Positions 15,650-23,372 of a stretch of 64,000 nucleotides of DNA are shown in pieces. The notes under the pieces are model-generated. The model was not told the origin of the DNA and did not search any database. It was given only the letters and a program-made list of their open reading frames with translations. The stretch's first letter is position 1, and every line of letters begins with the position of its first letter. Source of the DNA: Bacillota bacterium (GTDB lineage: Bacteria; Bacillota; Clostridia; Lachnospirales; Lachnospiraceae); assembly GCA_023386315.1 (NCBI GenBank), contig JAEWJZ010000028.1, positions 124,001-188,000 of the forward strand, written 5' to 3'. A program made the translations under genes and the position numbers.

Positions 15650-15958
15650 ATGAGAAAATTACCAGTATTTGTTTTAGCAGCAGCAGCTGTATTTACCGTA
15701 GCAGGAACACCAATGACAGCACAGGCGGCGACCTGTTCCCGTTCATTGCCTAACTGTTTTTCATCTGACAGCTATTCTTCATTCTGCAATGGACAGTCTT
15801 TAAACAGCCTGTTAAGTAAGTATGGCTGCAACAGCAACAGCTCAAACTGCAATACTTCCACTGGCAAGAAAGGTGCATCCTGTGCTGGCAAAAGCTGTAA
15901 TACGGGAAGTTCCTGCAATACCCGTCAGCTTTCCTCATTCTTAAGAAGCTGCAGATAA
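15650..15958 (+). CDS. Secreted Ser/Cys-rich small protein
   Basis: 102 aa with a clear signal peptide (MRKLPVFVLAAAAVFTVAG, cleavage after AQA near residue 26). The mature part is Ser/Asn/Cys-rich with nine cysteines, including the closely spaced run SCAGKSCNTGSSCNT. The strong ribosome site is AAGGAGG. Disulfide-rich, exported or envelope-associated; no family recognised. The upstream region has the tandem TGTAACATTTG/TGTAACA motif. Confidence 0.7.
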   Translation: MRKLPVFVLAAAAVFTVAGTPMTAQAATCSRSLPNCFSSDSYSSFCNGQSLNSLLSKYGCNSNSSNCNTSTGKKGASCAGKSCNTGSSCNTRQLSSFLRSCR

Positions 15959-15977
15959 TTGAATATCATTTTTTCAT

Positions 15978-16009
15978 GGGTCGTTCCTCAGGGGTTCGGC
16001 CCTTATTTC
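15978..16009 (+). terminator. Terminator after the secreted Cys-rich gene
   Basis: GGGTCG ... CGGCCC stem (one G-T pair) followed by TTATTTCTATTT, 20 nt after the stop. Confidence 0.6.
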
Positions 16010-16036
16010 TATTTGCGTACGTGGGGCAGATAAAAA

Positions 16037-16069
16037 CAGCCACAGGCCTTTAATCGGCCCATGGCTGTC
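16037..16069 (-). terminator. Terminator of the small leftward gene
   Basis: Read on the minus strand, ACAGCCA-TGGGCC ... GGCCTG-TGGCTGT is followed by TTTTTATC, 11 nt beyond the stop at 16080. Confidence 0.8.
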
Positions 16070-16079
16070 TGTGAAGGGA

Positions 16080-16226
16080 TCAGCTCCCTTCATTTACGAT
16101 TTCTTCCAGAACACGGATTAAGTCGTAAATGCTGTTGATCTGCACATTCCGTTCCAGGATCTGATTTTTTAAATCAATGGAAAGTGTTTCAAATTTGGCC
16201 TGGACTGCAGGAGCTATATATGACAT
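16080..16226 (-). CDS. 48-aa conserved small protein
   Basis: MSYIAPAVQAKFETLSIDLK begins a 48-aa helical protein ending RVLEEIVNEGS. GAGGTGAT lies 4 nt upstream of the ATG and its own terminator follows, so it is a real monocistronic gene. It resembles short uncharacterised proteins widespread in Lachnospiraceae, from memory. Function unknown. Confidence 0.75.
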   Translation of the reverse strand: MSYIAPAVQAKFETLSIDLKNQILERNVQINSIYDLIRVLEEIVNEGS

Positions 16227-16335
16227 TTTAATCACCTCACAATTAGGATTTACCCAGGCATAATTAATTATACATTTAAAGAAGTGCTGAATAAAATACA
16301 GATTCAGCAGACATATTAATTATGAGGTGAGATCA

Positions 16336-16473
16336 ATGTCAAAGGATGATACAAAGAAAACCAATTCAGTGGAAAATTATCCAGAAGATAAAGGAAAAGT
16401 TAAAAATCAGAATCAGACTCATAATTCCCGCAGGGAAGGTATGGGACCCAATACCAAAAGAAGATCAGATTAA
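16336..16473 (+). CDS. 45-aa small protein, CPC_1213-like
   Basis: A hydrophilic peptide starting MSKDDTKKTNSVENYPEDKG and ending REGMGPNTKRRSD. The GPNTKR ending is the mark of a family of tiny clostridial proteins (CPC_1213-like, from memory). GAGGTGAGATCA precedes the ATG and a strong terminator follows by 7 nt. Possibly sporulation-linked; not demonstrated. Confidence 0.65.
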   Translation: MSKDDTKKTNSVENYPEDKGKVKNQNQTHNSRREGMGPNTKRRSD

Positions 16474-16479
16474 TGAAAA

Positions 16480-16511
16480 GGGCGAAAACCAGGATGCGTT
16501 GGTTTTCGCCC
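16480..16511 (+). terminator. Terminator after the 45-aa gene
   Basis: Perfect 11-bp stem GGGCGAAAACC/GGTTTTCGCCC with a 10-nt loop. The following sequence is not T-rich. Between here and 16798 no supported gene is seen; one open, coding-like frame without a start is noted under findings. Confidence 0.6.
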
Positions 16512-16798
16512 TAATGAGGTTCATACTTATGATCGGGCAGTTACAGAACTCATCATCAACCGGTATATAAAGTCTGGCAGCGCGAAAAATGAGTTGTTTA
16601 CATTGGTAAAGGCGGTTATGCGGCAGCTTGCGCTCGTATCCGTTATCTCCGGTATTTTTTGATATCTCGTTCTGTAATAATAATATATGCATGTTCTTAT
16701 AGTGTGTGAACAAGCTGGACATGTCTTATCTATCCCATTCACATCTTGTCTTATTGTACCATATAATACAGTACAACTAAGAAAAGGAGGATATTTTT

Positions 16799-17002
16799 AT
16801 GGGATGTTTCTGGGGTTGTGGAAATAATTGTGGTTGTAATGGCAACAATAATTGCGGCTGTAATTGCAATGGTAACAACGACTGTGATCATGATGATGAA
16901 GTGGCTTGTGCAGAGAAAGTAAGAAGAGCATACTGGGCTGGCTTTAAAGCGGGATGCAATGATCCTCGCTGCCACCATCACCACCATGATGATGATTGCT
17001 GA
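16799..17002 (+). CDS. Cys/Gly/Asn/His-rich metal-binding-like protein
   Basis: 67 aa. The first half is CGxNxCG repeats (MGCFWGCGNNCGCNG...); then DCDHDDE, an RRAYWAGFKAGC segment, and a C-terminal run of five His followed by DDDC. AGGAGG precedes the start. Composition predicts soft-metal binding (Cu, Zn or Ni); GFKAG links it to 10650-10940. No established family known to me. Confidence 0.7.
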   Translation: MGCFWGCGNNCGCNGNNNCGCNCNGNNDCDHDDEVACAEKVRRAYWAGFKAGCNDPRCHHHHHDDDC

Positions 17003-17010
17003 TATAATTA

Positions 17011-17046
17011 TGGCGGAGATCCGTTATTACGGACCCGCCATTTTTT
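17011..17046 (+). terminator. Terminator after the His/Cys-rich gene
   Basis: TGGCGG-GATCCGT / ACGGA-CCCGCCA stem followed by TTTTTT. Confidence 0.9.
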
Positions 17047-17245
17047 CGCTTTATACCCTGAAATTAGTTTGAGCCAGCCGGGAATATGGAATAAACCCTG
17101 CTGGCTTAGCTGTAATAAATAAAAATAGCTCTGACTTTTTAAAATACAGATAGTTGGTACATTTTCACTTTATCAGATTCACATTATCAAATTGGTATTT
17201 GAAGAAAATGGATAAATTAGACGTGATTCGTACATCTGTATGAGA

Positions 17246-17446
17246 TTAAGCGACGTGAACGTTAACAGCCTGAAGACCACGGTTGCCATTGATTGTTTCG
17301 AATACAACAGACTGACCATCTTCTAAAGACTTAAAACCTTCCATAGCAAGACCGGAGAAATGAACGAAAATATCGTTACCTTCTTCGTCACAGATGAAAC
17401 CAAAACCTTTTTGTGCATTAAACCATTTTACTGTACCTTTTTTCAT
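17246..17446 (-). CDS. cspA: Cold shock protein
   Basis: 66 aa, a complete cold-shock domain: [12 protein letters not shown] (RNP1) and DIFVHFSGL (RNP2). It binds single-stranded RNA/DNA and acts as an RNA chaperone. AAGGAGGT lies 8 nt upstream. It is transcribed from a consensus promoter at 17576-17604, leaving a ~120-nt leader with a long inverted repeat, as is usual for temperature-responsive csp mRNAs. Confidence 0.95.
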   Translation of the reverse strand: MKKGTVKWFNAQKGFGFICDEEGNDIFVHFSGLAMEGFKSLEDGQSVVFETINGNRGLQAVNVHVA

Positions 17447-17495
17447 GAAAAGATACCTCCTTTAAATTATTGTGTATTCTGCTTAAAACTAAAAA

Positions 17496-17547
17496 TCGCA
17501 TATACTTGTAAATCATCAATAGAATAATGACTTACAAATATATGCGA
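17496..17547 (-). promoter_or_regulatory. Long inverted repeat in the cspA leader
   Basis: TCGCATATACTTGTAAATCA pairs with TGACTTACAAATATATGCGA (about 20 bp, two mismatches) inside the predicted 5' UTR. It could act as a thermosensitive structure or transcript stabiliser. Confidence 0.6.
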
Positions 17548-17575
17548 AATCAAAACTTTATTAAAATACTGATTT

Positions 17576-17604
17576 AGTATAGCATAGAAGAAAATAATAG
17601 TCAA
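17576..17604 (-). promoter_or_regulatory. cspA promoter
   Basis: On the minus strand TTGACT, 17-bp spacer, TATACT; predicted start near 17569. Confidence 0.75.
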
Positions 17605-17781
17605 TAGGAAATATACAATGTGCCTTCTTTTCTTGCTTCCGGAAAGAAAACAGGATACAATTAGTTCAAATGAGGTAGTATCACTCCCAGACCTGCATAT
17701 CAGCCTGACTATTTTTAGCAATAGCTGCAAGGAATATGTTATTGCGATGTATTATGATAAATAAAGAAAGGGGAGCGGAAT

Positions 17782-18648
17782 ATGAAAATATTGGAAGATA
17801 TGAATCATGCTTTGGACTATGTGGAAAGTAATCTGATGGAAAAGACCAATTATGAAAAAATTGCACAGATAGCCTGCTGTTCGGTATATCATTTTCAACG
17901 GCTGTTTACACTGATTTCAAACCTGACACTATCCGAATATGTCCGGCGCAGAAAAATGACAATGGCGGCCTTTGAGTTACAGAACAGTGATATAAAAATA
18001 ATCGATTTGGCTTTGAAGTACGGTTACGAGTCGCCAGAGGCCTTTTCCAGAGCTTTCCAGAGTCTTCATGGAATTACTCCAACAGCTGCGCGCAGCTCAG
18101 GAGTAAGCATCAAGGCATTTCCGCGTATATCCTTTCAATTATCAGTGAAGGGAGTAGTTGAGATGAATTACAGAATAGTAGAAAAAGAAGCATTTCAGGT
18201 GTATGGATTGGAACGTATTTTTGAGACGAGTGATGAAAATTTTGAGGGAATCTCAGAATTTTGGAAAGAAAAGGTTGCTAATGGGGAATGTGAGGCGCTG
18301 GTAAGATCTTCTGGAAATAAAGGGTGGGTTAATTCCGTGTGCAATTATGAAAACTTAGGCGAGGGAAAATATGCATATATGTTGTATGTGGAAAAACTCT
18401 CTGCAAGCAATACGGAAGGATATAAAGTCCTGAATGTACCGAAAGCTACGTGGGCAGTATTTGAAAATGAGCCACATAGTATTGAAGAAACATCAGAGGC
18501 AATCCAGCAGACAGTATCACGTGTGTATACTGAGTGGCTCCCGACCTCCTGCTATGATCTTGTGGAAGGTTTTGAAATTGAAAAATTTTTGAAAAAAGAT
18601 GAAAAATTCTTTGAAGAAATCTGGGTCAGAGTGTCCCGTAAAAAGTAG
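17782..18648 (+). CDS. AraC-family regulator with GyrI-like effector domain
   Basis: 288 aa. The N-terminal ~100 residues hold two helix-turn-helix motifs (YEKIAQIACCSVYHFQRLF and IDLALKYGYESPEAFSRAFQ). Residues 130-285 are a GyrI-like effector-binding domain (YRIVEKEAFQVYGLE ... WLPTSCYDLVEGFEIE). This Rob/SoxS-like architecture senses small molecules, often drugs, and activates export or detoxification genes. No obvious target lies beside it. Confidence 0.85.
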   Translation: MKILEDMNHALDYVESNLMEKTNYEKIAQIACCSVYHFQRLFTLISNLTLSEYVRRRKMTMAAFELQNSDIKIIDLALKYGYESPEAFSRAFQSLHGITPTAARSSGVSIKAFPRISFQLSVKGVVEMNYRIVEKEAFQVYGLERIFETSDENFEGISEFWKEKVANGECEALVRSSGNKGWVNSVCNYENLGEGKYAYMLYVEKLSASNTEGYKVLNVPKATWAVFENEPHSIEETSEAIQQTVSRVYTEWLPTSCYDLVEGFEIEKFLKKDEKFFEEIWVRVSRKK

Positions 18649-18666
18649 CAGTAATAGTCTTGTCGG

Positions 18667-18703
18667 TACCGTCCATTCTCAGGGTAATTGAGAGTGGACG
18701 GTA
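18667..18703 (+). terminator. Terminator after the AraC gene
   Basis: TACCGTCCA-TCTC / GAGA-TGGACGGTA, a 13-bp stem with one mismatch; T-rich sequence follows at a distance. Confidence 0.6.
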
Positions 18704-18731
18704 ATTGATGTCCTTTTTATAGTGGTAAATA

Positions 18732-18761
18732 TTGTCAAAAATTTTATATTCAGTGTATAAT
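18732..18761 (+). promoter_or_regulatory. Promoter of the DUF5684-like gene
   Basis: TTGTCA, 18-bp spacer, TATAAT, 28 nt before the start. Confidence 0.65.
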
Positions 18762-18788
18762 AATTAAAAATATATGGAGGAATTGAGT

Positions 18789-19223
18789 ATGAATAGTAGT
18801 TTTTACGCTGCATTTGCAGCATTTGGTATGATCATTATTTTATTAGGATTAGCTGTTGGCATCTTATTATTAGCTGCTGAATGGAAGATTTTTTCTAAGG
18901 CTGGAAGACCAGGCTGGGCAGCATTGATTCCGATTTACAATATTTACGTCAGATCAAATGTCGTTTTCGGAAATCTGGGTTACTTTATTGCTTTTTTAGT
19001 TATAGCAGTAATTAATTTTATTGGAAGGACTTCTGAAGTCGGAGGCTTAAATAGTCTTGGAGCATTGTGCACATTCATTCTGCACATCGTTTACTGCATT
19101 AATATTTCGAAAGCGTTTGGTAAGAGCGGTGGTTTCACCGTTGGTTTAATTCTGTTACCAGTAATTTTCTTCCCAATACTGGCATTTGGAAGCGATGAGT
19201 ACATAGGACCACAAAAGATTTAA
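18789..19223 (+). CDS. DUF5684-like membrane protein
   Basis: 144 aa, four hydrophobic segments. The signature between helices 1 and 2 is AEWKIFSKAGRPGWAALIPIYNIYV, typical of DUF5684 proteins (often mislabelled signal peptidase). ATG 18789 is chosen because GGAGG lies 10 nt upstream. The protein is integral to the cytoplasmic membrane; function unknown. Confidence 0.8.
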   Translation: MNSSFYAAFAAFGMIIILLGLAVGILLLAAEWKIFSKAGRPGWAALIPIYNIYVRSNVVFGNLGYFIAFLVIAVINFIGRTSEVGGLNSLGALCTFILHIVYCINISKAFGKSGGFTVGLILLPVIFFPILAFGSDEYIGPQKI

Positions 19224-19235
19224 AATTTTAGAACA

Positions 19236-21008
19236 TTACACAGGGGCGGTTACTGTTACCGTCTCTTTTTTGATGGATGAAGTATGGTCTGGGCTAAATA
19301 TGTCCTGGGGAAGTTCACTGGAAAATTTTAAAATCTTAATAAGCCGGCTAATGATCTCATTGACATCTAACTGCCCATAGCCCCAGACGTTATTGGGATA
19401 GAAATAGGAACTGCTGCGCCGGGCACCCCGGACAATCATGCGATTAATCTGTTTTCCGGTAAGTCTGGTGTAATTCCCCTTGCACAGGGTCCATTCCATG
19501 ACCATGGCGATTCCGCCTGCAGCATATGCAGCAGCAGCCCCGGTTCCGGTCATTGTTCCGTACAGGTTTCCGGTAATCGCGCAGGGGATTTGGTAGCCGG
19601 GAGCCGCAACATCCGGTTTGACCAGTCCATCGCTGGTATAGCCTCTACCGGACTGCTCTAATATGGTGTCATCGAACTGATCGTAAGCGGAGACAGTCAG
19701 GGTACTGTATGAGTTTCCGGGATTTGTTATGGTAACATCCGGACTTGCATTAAGAAAATAGGTATTATCCGATATCAGATTACCAGATGGAAGCCAGGAA
19801 TGAAGATAAAAAGGCTGGCCTTCCGTGCTTTCAAGCTGGAATGACCAAATTCCCGGTTCAGGGTTTTCAAAACGTATAAGAATTAACTGATCTCCGGTTT
19901 CTTCCTCAAAAATAATATTATTTACCCAGACAGAACTCTGGCCATAAGAGAATTTTATACATTCTTCAAATGAAGGTTCTATTCTTCCGGTTGTCATCTG
20001 ATTTGGAGAAATGATCTCGATGGAAGGTCTTCCGGGAACACTGGGCCAGATTTCCATTGCAAACTTATCATCACCAACATTCAGCTGAAAAGCGGCTCCA
20101 TACGGAATTGAATTAACTCTTTCAAAATAATGCCGGTTCCGGTTCCCCTCATCCCCGGCAGCAATGGAAACATTAATACCGGATAAGCGTACAAGATTTT
20201 CCAGATACTCGCTCATTACACCCTGCCCGTCATGGCTTCCATGGTTGCTTCCCATTGCAAGACAGATGACAAGGGGACGGGCCATTTTCTTTGCGATTGC
20301 AATCAGATAACGGATTCCCAGTATGATATCGGATTCCTGAAAACATAGTTTGTCTTCTGGTATAAAGAAAATATTTTTAAGGTTTTGTTTAGCCTGTTTC
20401 AGCTTCACCACAACCAGTTCGCTGTATGGAACAATGCCGCTAAAGGAATTATCAGAATGAATACTTCCAGAAATGATACTGGCAATTGCTGTCCCATGTC
20501 CGTCAGTATCTGAAGTGGGAACCAGAAATAAGGCGTCATTTGATAGCAGTGCGGCATTGATCTGCTGTCTGCTGTATTCGGAACCGAATGTAAAGCCTTC
20601 AGGGGGAGTGCTGCTCTGATCAGTCTGATCCCAGATGGAGAAGATGCGAGTACTGCCATCTTCGTTCCGGAATGCAGGATGCTGATAGTCAATTCCGGTA
20701 TCAATTATCCCAACGAGCGTACATTGTCCAAGCAGATTATAGTTAATATCATGCTTTGCTGTCTGGTCGGACGATTCTTCCTCACTGACGTAAGAAGTAA
20801 GGGTATAGACAGATGGGAAGGCGTAATATGGGGTCAGGCCTAAGTCACAAACGCCCATGACACTTTTGGAGATATGCAGCAGTGAGTGGGTATCATTCAG
20901 CAATGTAATGTTATCTCCCGTGTTATATGCAGGGGCTAAAAAGTTATCAATTATAAAATCGTAATAATTTTCATCCAATATTTTTTGCATGACAGGCATC
21001 CCATCCAT
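19236..21008 (-). CDS. Subtilase-fold (S8) pseudoprotease, Csp-like
   Basis: 590 aa, no signal peptide. The order of Clostridia Csp-type subtilases is clear: catalytic Asp in IIDTGID (D103), His in DTDGHGTAIASI (H171), then the long jelly-roll-like insert (about 305-440) and the C-terminal catalytic block. However the active-site Ser of GTSxAA is Gly (GTMTGTGAAAAY, G490, codon GGG), and the oxyanion Asn of AAGNEG is Asp (AAGDEG, D286). The enzyme should be proteolytically dead, like CspC and CspA of C. difficile, which act in spore germination signalling. A similar role is inference. Confidence 0.85.
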   Translation of the reverse strand: MDGMPVMQKILDENYYDFIIDNFLAPAYNTGDNITLLNDTHSLLHISKSVMGVCDLGLTPYYAFPSVYTLTSYVSEEESSDQTAKHDINYNLLGQCTLVGIIDTGIDYQHPAFRNEDGSTRIFSIWDQTDQSSTPPEGFTFGSEYSRQQINAALLSNDALFLVPTSDTDGHGTAIASIISGSIHSDNSFSGIVPYSELVVVKLKQAKQNLKNIFFIPEDKLCFQESDIILGIRYLIAIAKKMARPLVICLAMGSNHGSHDGQGVMSEYLENLVRLSGINVSIAAGDEGNRNRHYFERVNSIPYGAAFQLNVGDDKFAMEIWPSVPGRPSIEIISPNQMTTGRIEPSFEECIKFSYGQSSVWVNNIIFEEETGDQLILIRFENPEPGIWSFQLESTEGQPFYLHSWLPSGNLISDNTYFLNASPDVTITNPGNSYSTLTVSAYDQFDDTILEQSGRGYTSDGLVKPDVAAPGYQIPCAITGNLYGTMTGTGAAAAYAAGGIAMVMEWTLCKGNYTRLTGKQINRMIVRGARRSSSYFYPNNVWGYGQLDVNEIISRLIKILKFSSELPQDIFSPDHTSSIKKETVTVTAPV

Positions 21009-21077
21009 TTACGACATATGTTATATAATATGCTGCGGGGGGCGTTGTATTCGTTTCAATAAATAAAAACACCGGAA

Positions 21078-21443
21078 TCAGATAAACTTACAGCCATTTT
21101 CCAGCAAAGCCCTTTTTACGTCACTTAATTTTTCTTCTTTTAAAAATATATAATCAGTATCATAAGTAGCAACAACTAAAATACAGGTCTTCTCATCGGC
21201 TATAATTTTGGATAAAAATGCAATCATGCCGTATTTTTCAAATGATGTATCCTCCGCAATCCGAAAACAGGTCCAGCCATGTTCTGCGGTTATATTTATA
21301 TTGGGTACATGGTTCGTTTCGCATATCACCGATAACTCGTTATCAGTCTTACTGATAAATGTGAAATCATGTTCTAATAGGTCCGCACTTACCTCGTTTA
21401 CTTTGCATACTGAAAATTCCCTGTCAATGATCTGTAAATCCAT
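21078..21443 (-). CDS. ACT-domain (CASTOR-like) protein
   Basis: 121 aa. Two tandem small ACT-like folds: SVICETNHVPNI followed by WTCFRIAED, and GMIAFLSKIIADEKTCILVV followed by YDTDYIFLKEEKLSDVKRAL. Stand-alone ACT proteins bind amino acids and act as sensors. GAGGAGG precedes the ATG. It is downstream of a possible leftward promoter near 21600 and points toward the pseudoprotease gene (69 nt gap), so the two may be cotranscribed. Confidence 0.75.
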   Translation of the reverse strand: MDLQIIDREFSVCKVNEVSADLLEHDFTFISKTDNELSVICETNHVPNINITAEHGWTCFRIAEDTSFEKYGMIAFLSKIIADEKTCILVVATYDTDYIFLKEEKLSDVKRALLENGCKFI

Positions 21444-21888
21444 TTTATTTCCTCCTCATAAAAAAAGGCCCAGAAATATCACACCTTCAATGGCCTAACG
21501 GTATGAAATCTGAACGCTTGTGTTGTACTTTACCCGGCGGCAAAGTTTGCGTGTATAAATATGAATTTGATTGTATTTAATTTACTACAACTTTATTATA
21601 AGGTCAAGTACTTTTAGCTTTTCAGAATTACGCAAAAAAGAGAGCAGCCGACAAAATTTGGGAAGAATTTTATCGGCTTGAACATGATATGTCTATTCTT
21701 AAATAGAATAACACTTATTTCTGAAATCAAGCTGAAAAAATAAAGTTTTGGAAGATGTGAATAATTGTGAATATAACAATTTACGCTAAGAATATAAAAT
21801 TTATGGTTTAAATAAAAAAATTACCTATAATATTTTTCGGGAATTTGTAGATAATTAATTTTGATTAAAATAATTGGAGGTAACAGAT
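21444..21888. other. Intergenic 445 bp with hairpin relic
   Basis: No gene seen. It holds a short AGGCC...GGCCT hairpin (about 21468-21496), an AT-rich promoter zone, and at 21646-21678 a hairpin AGCCGACAAAATT/AATTTTATCGGCT (13 bp, one mismatch) related to the hairpin of the 2-5.6 kb repeats but without their downstream block. Confidence 0.55.
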
Positions 21889-22230
21889 ATGCTAATAATG
21901 GAAACCAAGAAGAATCAATCGTGTATTGACGCATGTGCAAAATGCGCACAGGCATGTTATGAATGTTTTCATGCATGCTTAAATGAGCCTGATTTAAATG
22001 AAAGAAAGAACTGTGTCAGTATGTTGGTTGAATGTGCAATGATGTGTCAGATGTCAGTGTCTATGATGTCGATGAACGGACAATACTCGAAAGAACATTG
22101 TGGAATTTGTGCAATGATTTGTGATAGCTGCGCAAGAGAGTGTAATATGTTTAAGGATCCGCACTGCAAAGACTGTGCAAAAGAATGCCAGACATGTGCA
22201 GATGAGTGTAGAAAAATGTCTGGAATGTAA
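21889..22230 (+). CDS. Four-helix-bundle copper-binding protein (DUF326)
   Basis: 113 aa with 19 cysteines in the spaced pattern CxxxCxxC/CxxxC characteristic of DUF326 (Csp1-like) bundles: IDACAKCAQACYECFHAC, CAMMCQM, CGICAMICDSCARECN, CKDCAKECQTCADEC. In the family the Cys line the bundle core and store Cu(I). No signal peptide, so cytosolic. Start 21889 has GGAGGT 8 nt upstream. Confidence 0.9.
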   Translation: MLIMETKKNQSCIDACAKCAQACYECFHACLNEPDLNERKNCVSMLVECAMMCQMSVSMMSMNGQYSKEHCGICAMICDSCARECNMFKDPHCKDCAKECQTCADECRKMSGM

Positions 22231-22247
22231 GTTTTATTAATATTAAA

Positions 22248-22282
22248 CTGCCAACTGTCAACAAAGTTGGCAGCTTTTTATT
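22248..22282 (+). terminator. Terminator after the DUF326 gene
   Basis: CTGCCAACT/AGTTGGCAG perfect stem followed by CTTTTTATTATT. Confidence 0.9.
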
Positions 22283-22346
22283 ATTGGATGTGACCTTTTT
22301 ATAACATAGGCGGTCTATCCCGTCTTTTTTTTATCCAATACGACAG

Positions 22347-22380
22347 TTATCCACAGTAATGTGGAAATAGTTGTGGATAG
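22347..22380. promoter_or_regulatory. Pair of inverted DnaA-box-like 9-mers
   Basis: TTATCCACA (perfect consensus) and, inverted 16 nt later, TGTGGATAG (one change). It may be a DnaA-titration or regulatory site; it may also be chance in AT-rich sequence. Confidence 0.4.
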
Positions 22381-22455
22381 ATTGTTAATGTCTGAAAATA
22401 TGACATAAAACTACAAATTATTACAGTATAATTACTATAAGACTTAAATTACAAA

Positions 22456-22496
22456 AACCCCAGTAAGTACAAGAAGTTCTTGTTCTTACTGGGGTT
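22456..22496 (-). terminator. tRNA-type terminator at the distal att copy
   Basis: AACCCCAGTAAG/CTTACTGGGGTT with an inner ACAAGAA stem; on the minus strand it ends GGGGTTTTTG. It is the displaced partner of the similar terminator at 24219-24262. Confidence 0.75.
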
Positions 22497-22503
22497 CAGA
22501 AAG

Positions 22504-22527
22504 AATGGAGACAACAGGACTCGAACC
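22504..22527. repeat. att copy A (tRNA-Val 3' end duplicate)
   Basis: 24 bp identical to 24269-24292, ending GGACTCGAACC, i.e. the T-loop and acceptor strand of tRNA-Val on the minus strand. Confidence 0.8.
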
Positions 22528-22570
22528 CAAAATAAGGCCTGTAATTACAAGGGGTTTCAGCCATTGTGTG

Positions 22571-22651
22571 ATATTTCGTGTGATATTTTATCAAAGTGTT
22601 TGGTTACCTTCTTATTCTGTTTTACCGATTCCATATCAATGACATTTCGTT
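22571..22651 (-). pseudogene. Possible C-terminal remnant of a tyrosine integrase
   Basis: A minus-strand frame gives RNVIDMESVKQNKKVTKHFD then KISHEISHNG and stops about 45 nt before the distal att copy. The position and hydrophilic tail resemble the ends of integrases located beside their att site; no catalytic motif survives, so this is inference. Confidence 0.3.
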
Positions 22652-22807
22652 ACACTGATTTCATGATATTGTCACTTTGCCATCCCCCACGTTGCATATC
22701 TATAAAATCGAAGCAAGAAAAAACACCTTTGAGAAAAGCTTTTGGTATGTCAGGCGCTATGCATTCAAACAGATGTGGTTTTTACTGAAAATGAAGTAGG
22801 AAAAATA

Positions 22808-22894
22808 ATGAATGCGGTAATAAGCAGCTGTGTGGACACGATAACCGATATGCAAGACAGATTGTTAAATCTACTAGAATGTCATATAAACTGA
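22808..22894 (+). CDS. Possible 28-aa peptide in the element remnant
   Basis: MNAVISSCVDTITDMQDRLL then NLLECHIN. AGGA lies 7 nt upstream of the ATG. It may be the tail of a decayed gene rather than an independent cistron. Confidence 0.25.
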   Translation: MNAVISSCVDTITDMQDRLLNLLECHIN

Positions 22895-22910
22895 AATTTT
22901 AATTAAAAAA

Positions 22911-22942
22911 CGTACCCTGTAAGCAGAATAGCAGGGTACGTG
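22911..22942 (-). terminator. Terminator of the small membrane gene
   Basis: ACGTACCCTG/CAGGGTACGT perfect 10-bp stem, followed on the minus strand by TTTTTTAATT. Confidence 0.9.
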
Positions 22943-22953
22943 TAAGAATAAAA

Positions 22954-23277
22954 TCACTTCATTTGCTTCCAGTATTTATGCAGAAAAGCATATGTAATTA
23001 AACAATTACCCAATCCCAAGAACGCCATTGGGGTTTTTAGTACAATAAGGTCTATTATAAGACGCGCGACAGCTACGAAAACAATCAAGTAAAATGCTAT
23101 TCGCTTTTTACTTAAGAGCAGCCAAACGTAGAATATCACAGTAGCAATACATGCGATAGCTACGCTGTAATTAGCATAAATTAAATTTGTTAAAGAACTA
23201 AAAATACTACCTAAAATACTGATTACACACCATATTTTAATGCCTAATCCAAATTTTAAAACATTTTCATTTTCCAT
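22954..23277 (-). CDS. Small four-helix membrane protein
   Basis: 107 aa, four hydrophobic helices (about 8-28, 34-52, 56-76, 80-98) with a short Lys-rich end. The ribosome site is weak (AGGGTAGG). It sits inside the tRNA-Val element and has its own terminator. No family recognised. Confidence 0.6.
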   Translation of the reverse strand: MENENVLKFGLGIKIWCVISILGSIFSSLTNLIYANYSVAIACIATVIFYVWLLLSKKRIAFYLIVFVAVARLIIDLIVLKTPMAFLGLGNCLITYAFLHKYWKQMK

Positions 23278-23372
23278 ACTTATACCTACCCTTTAAATAT
23301 TTTGAAATAATACATTTAGATTATCGTATTTAATTAAAGGTATCTTAAGCGGGTTAAGAGAAAATTCCAGAG

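Noticed and set aside
16346..16570. 74-aa frame overlapping the 45-aa GPNTKR-type gene
   Set aside because: Wrong frame relative to a well-supported small gene; runs through its terminator and lacks a ribosome site.
22347..22380. Chromosomal replication origin from the DnaA-box pair
   Set aside because: Only two boxes, no dnaA/dnaN nearby, no AT-rich unwinding element with repeats.
22480..22788. 102-aa frame starting in the distal att copy
   Set aside because: It reads antisense tRNA and terminator sequence; composition is not protein-like.
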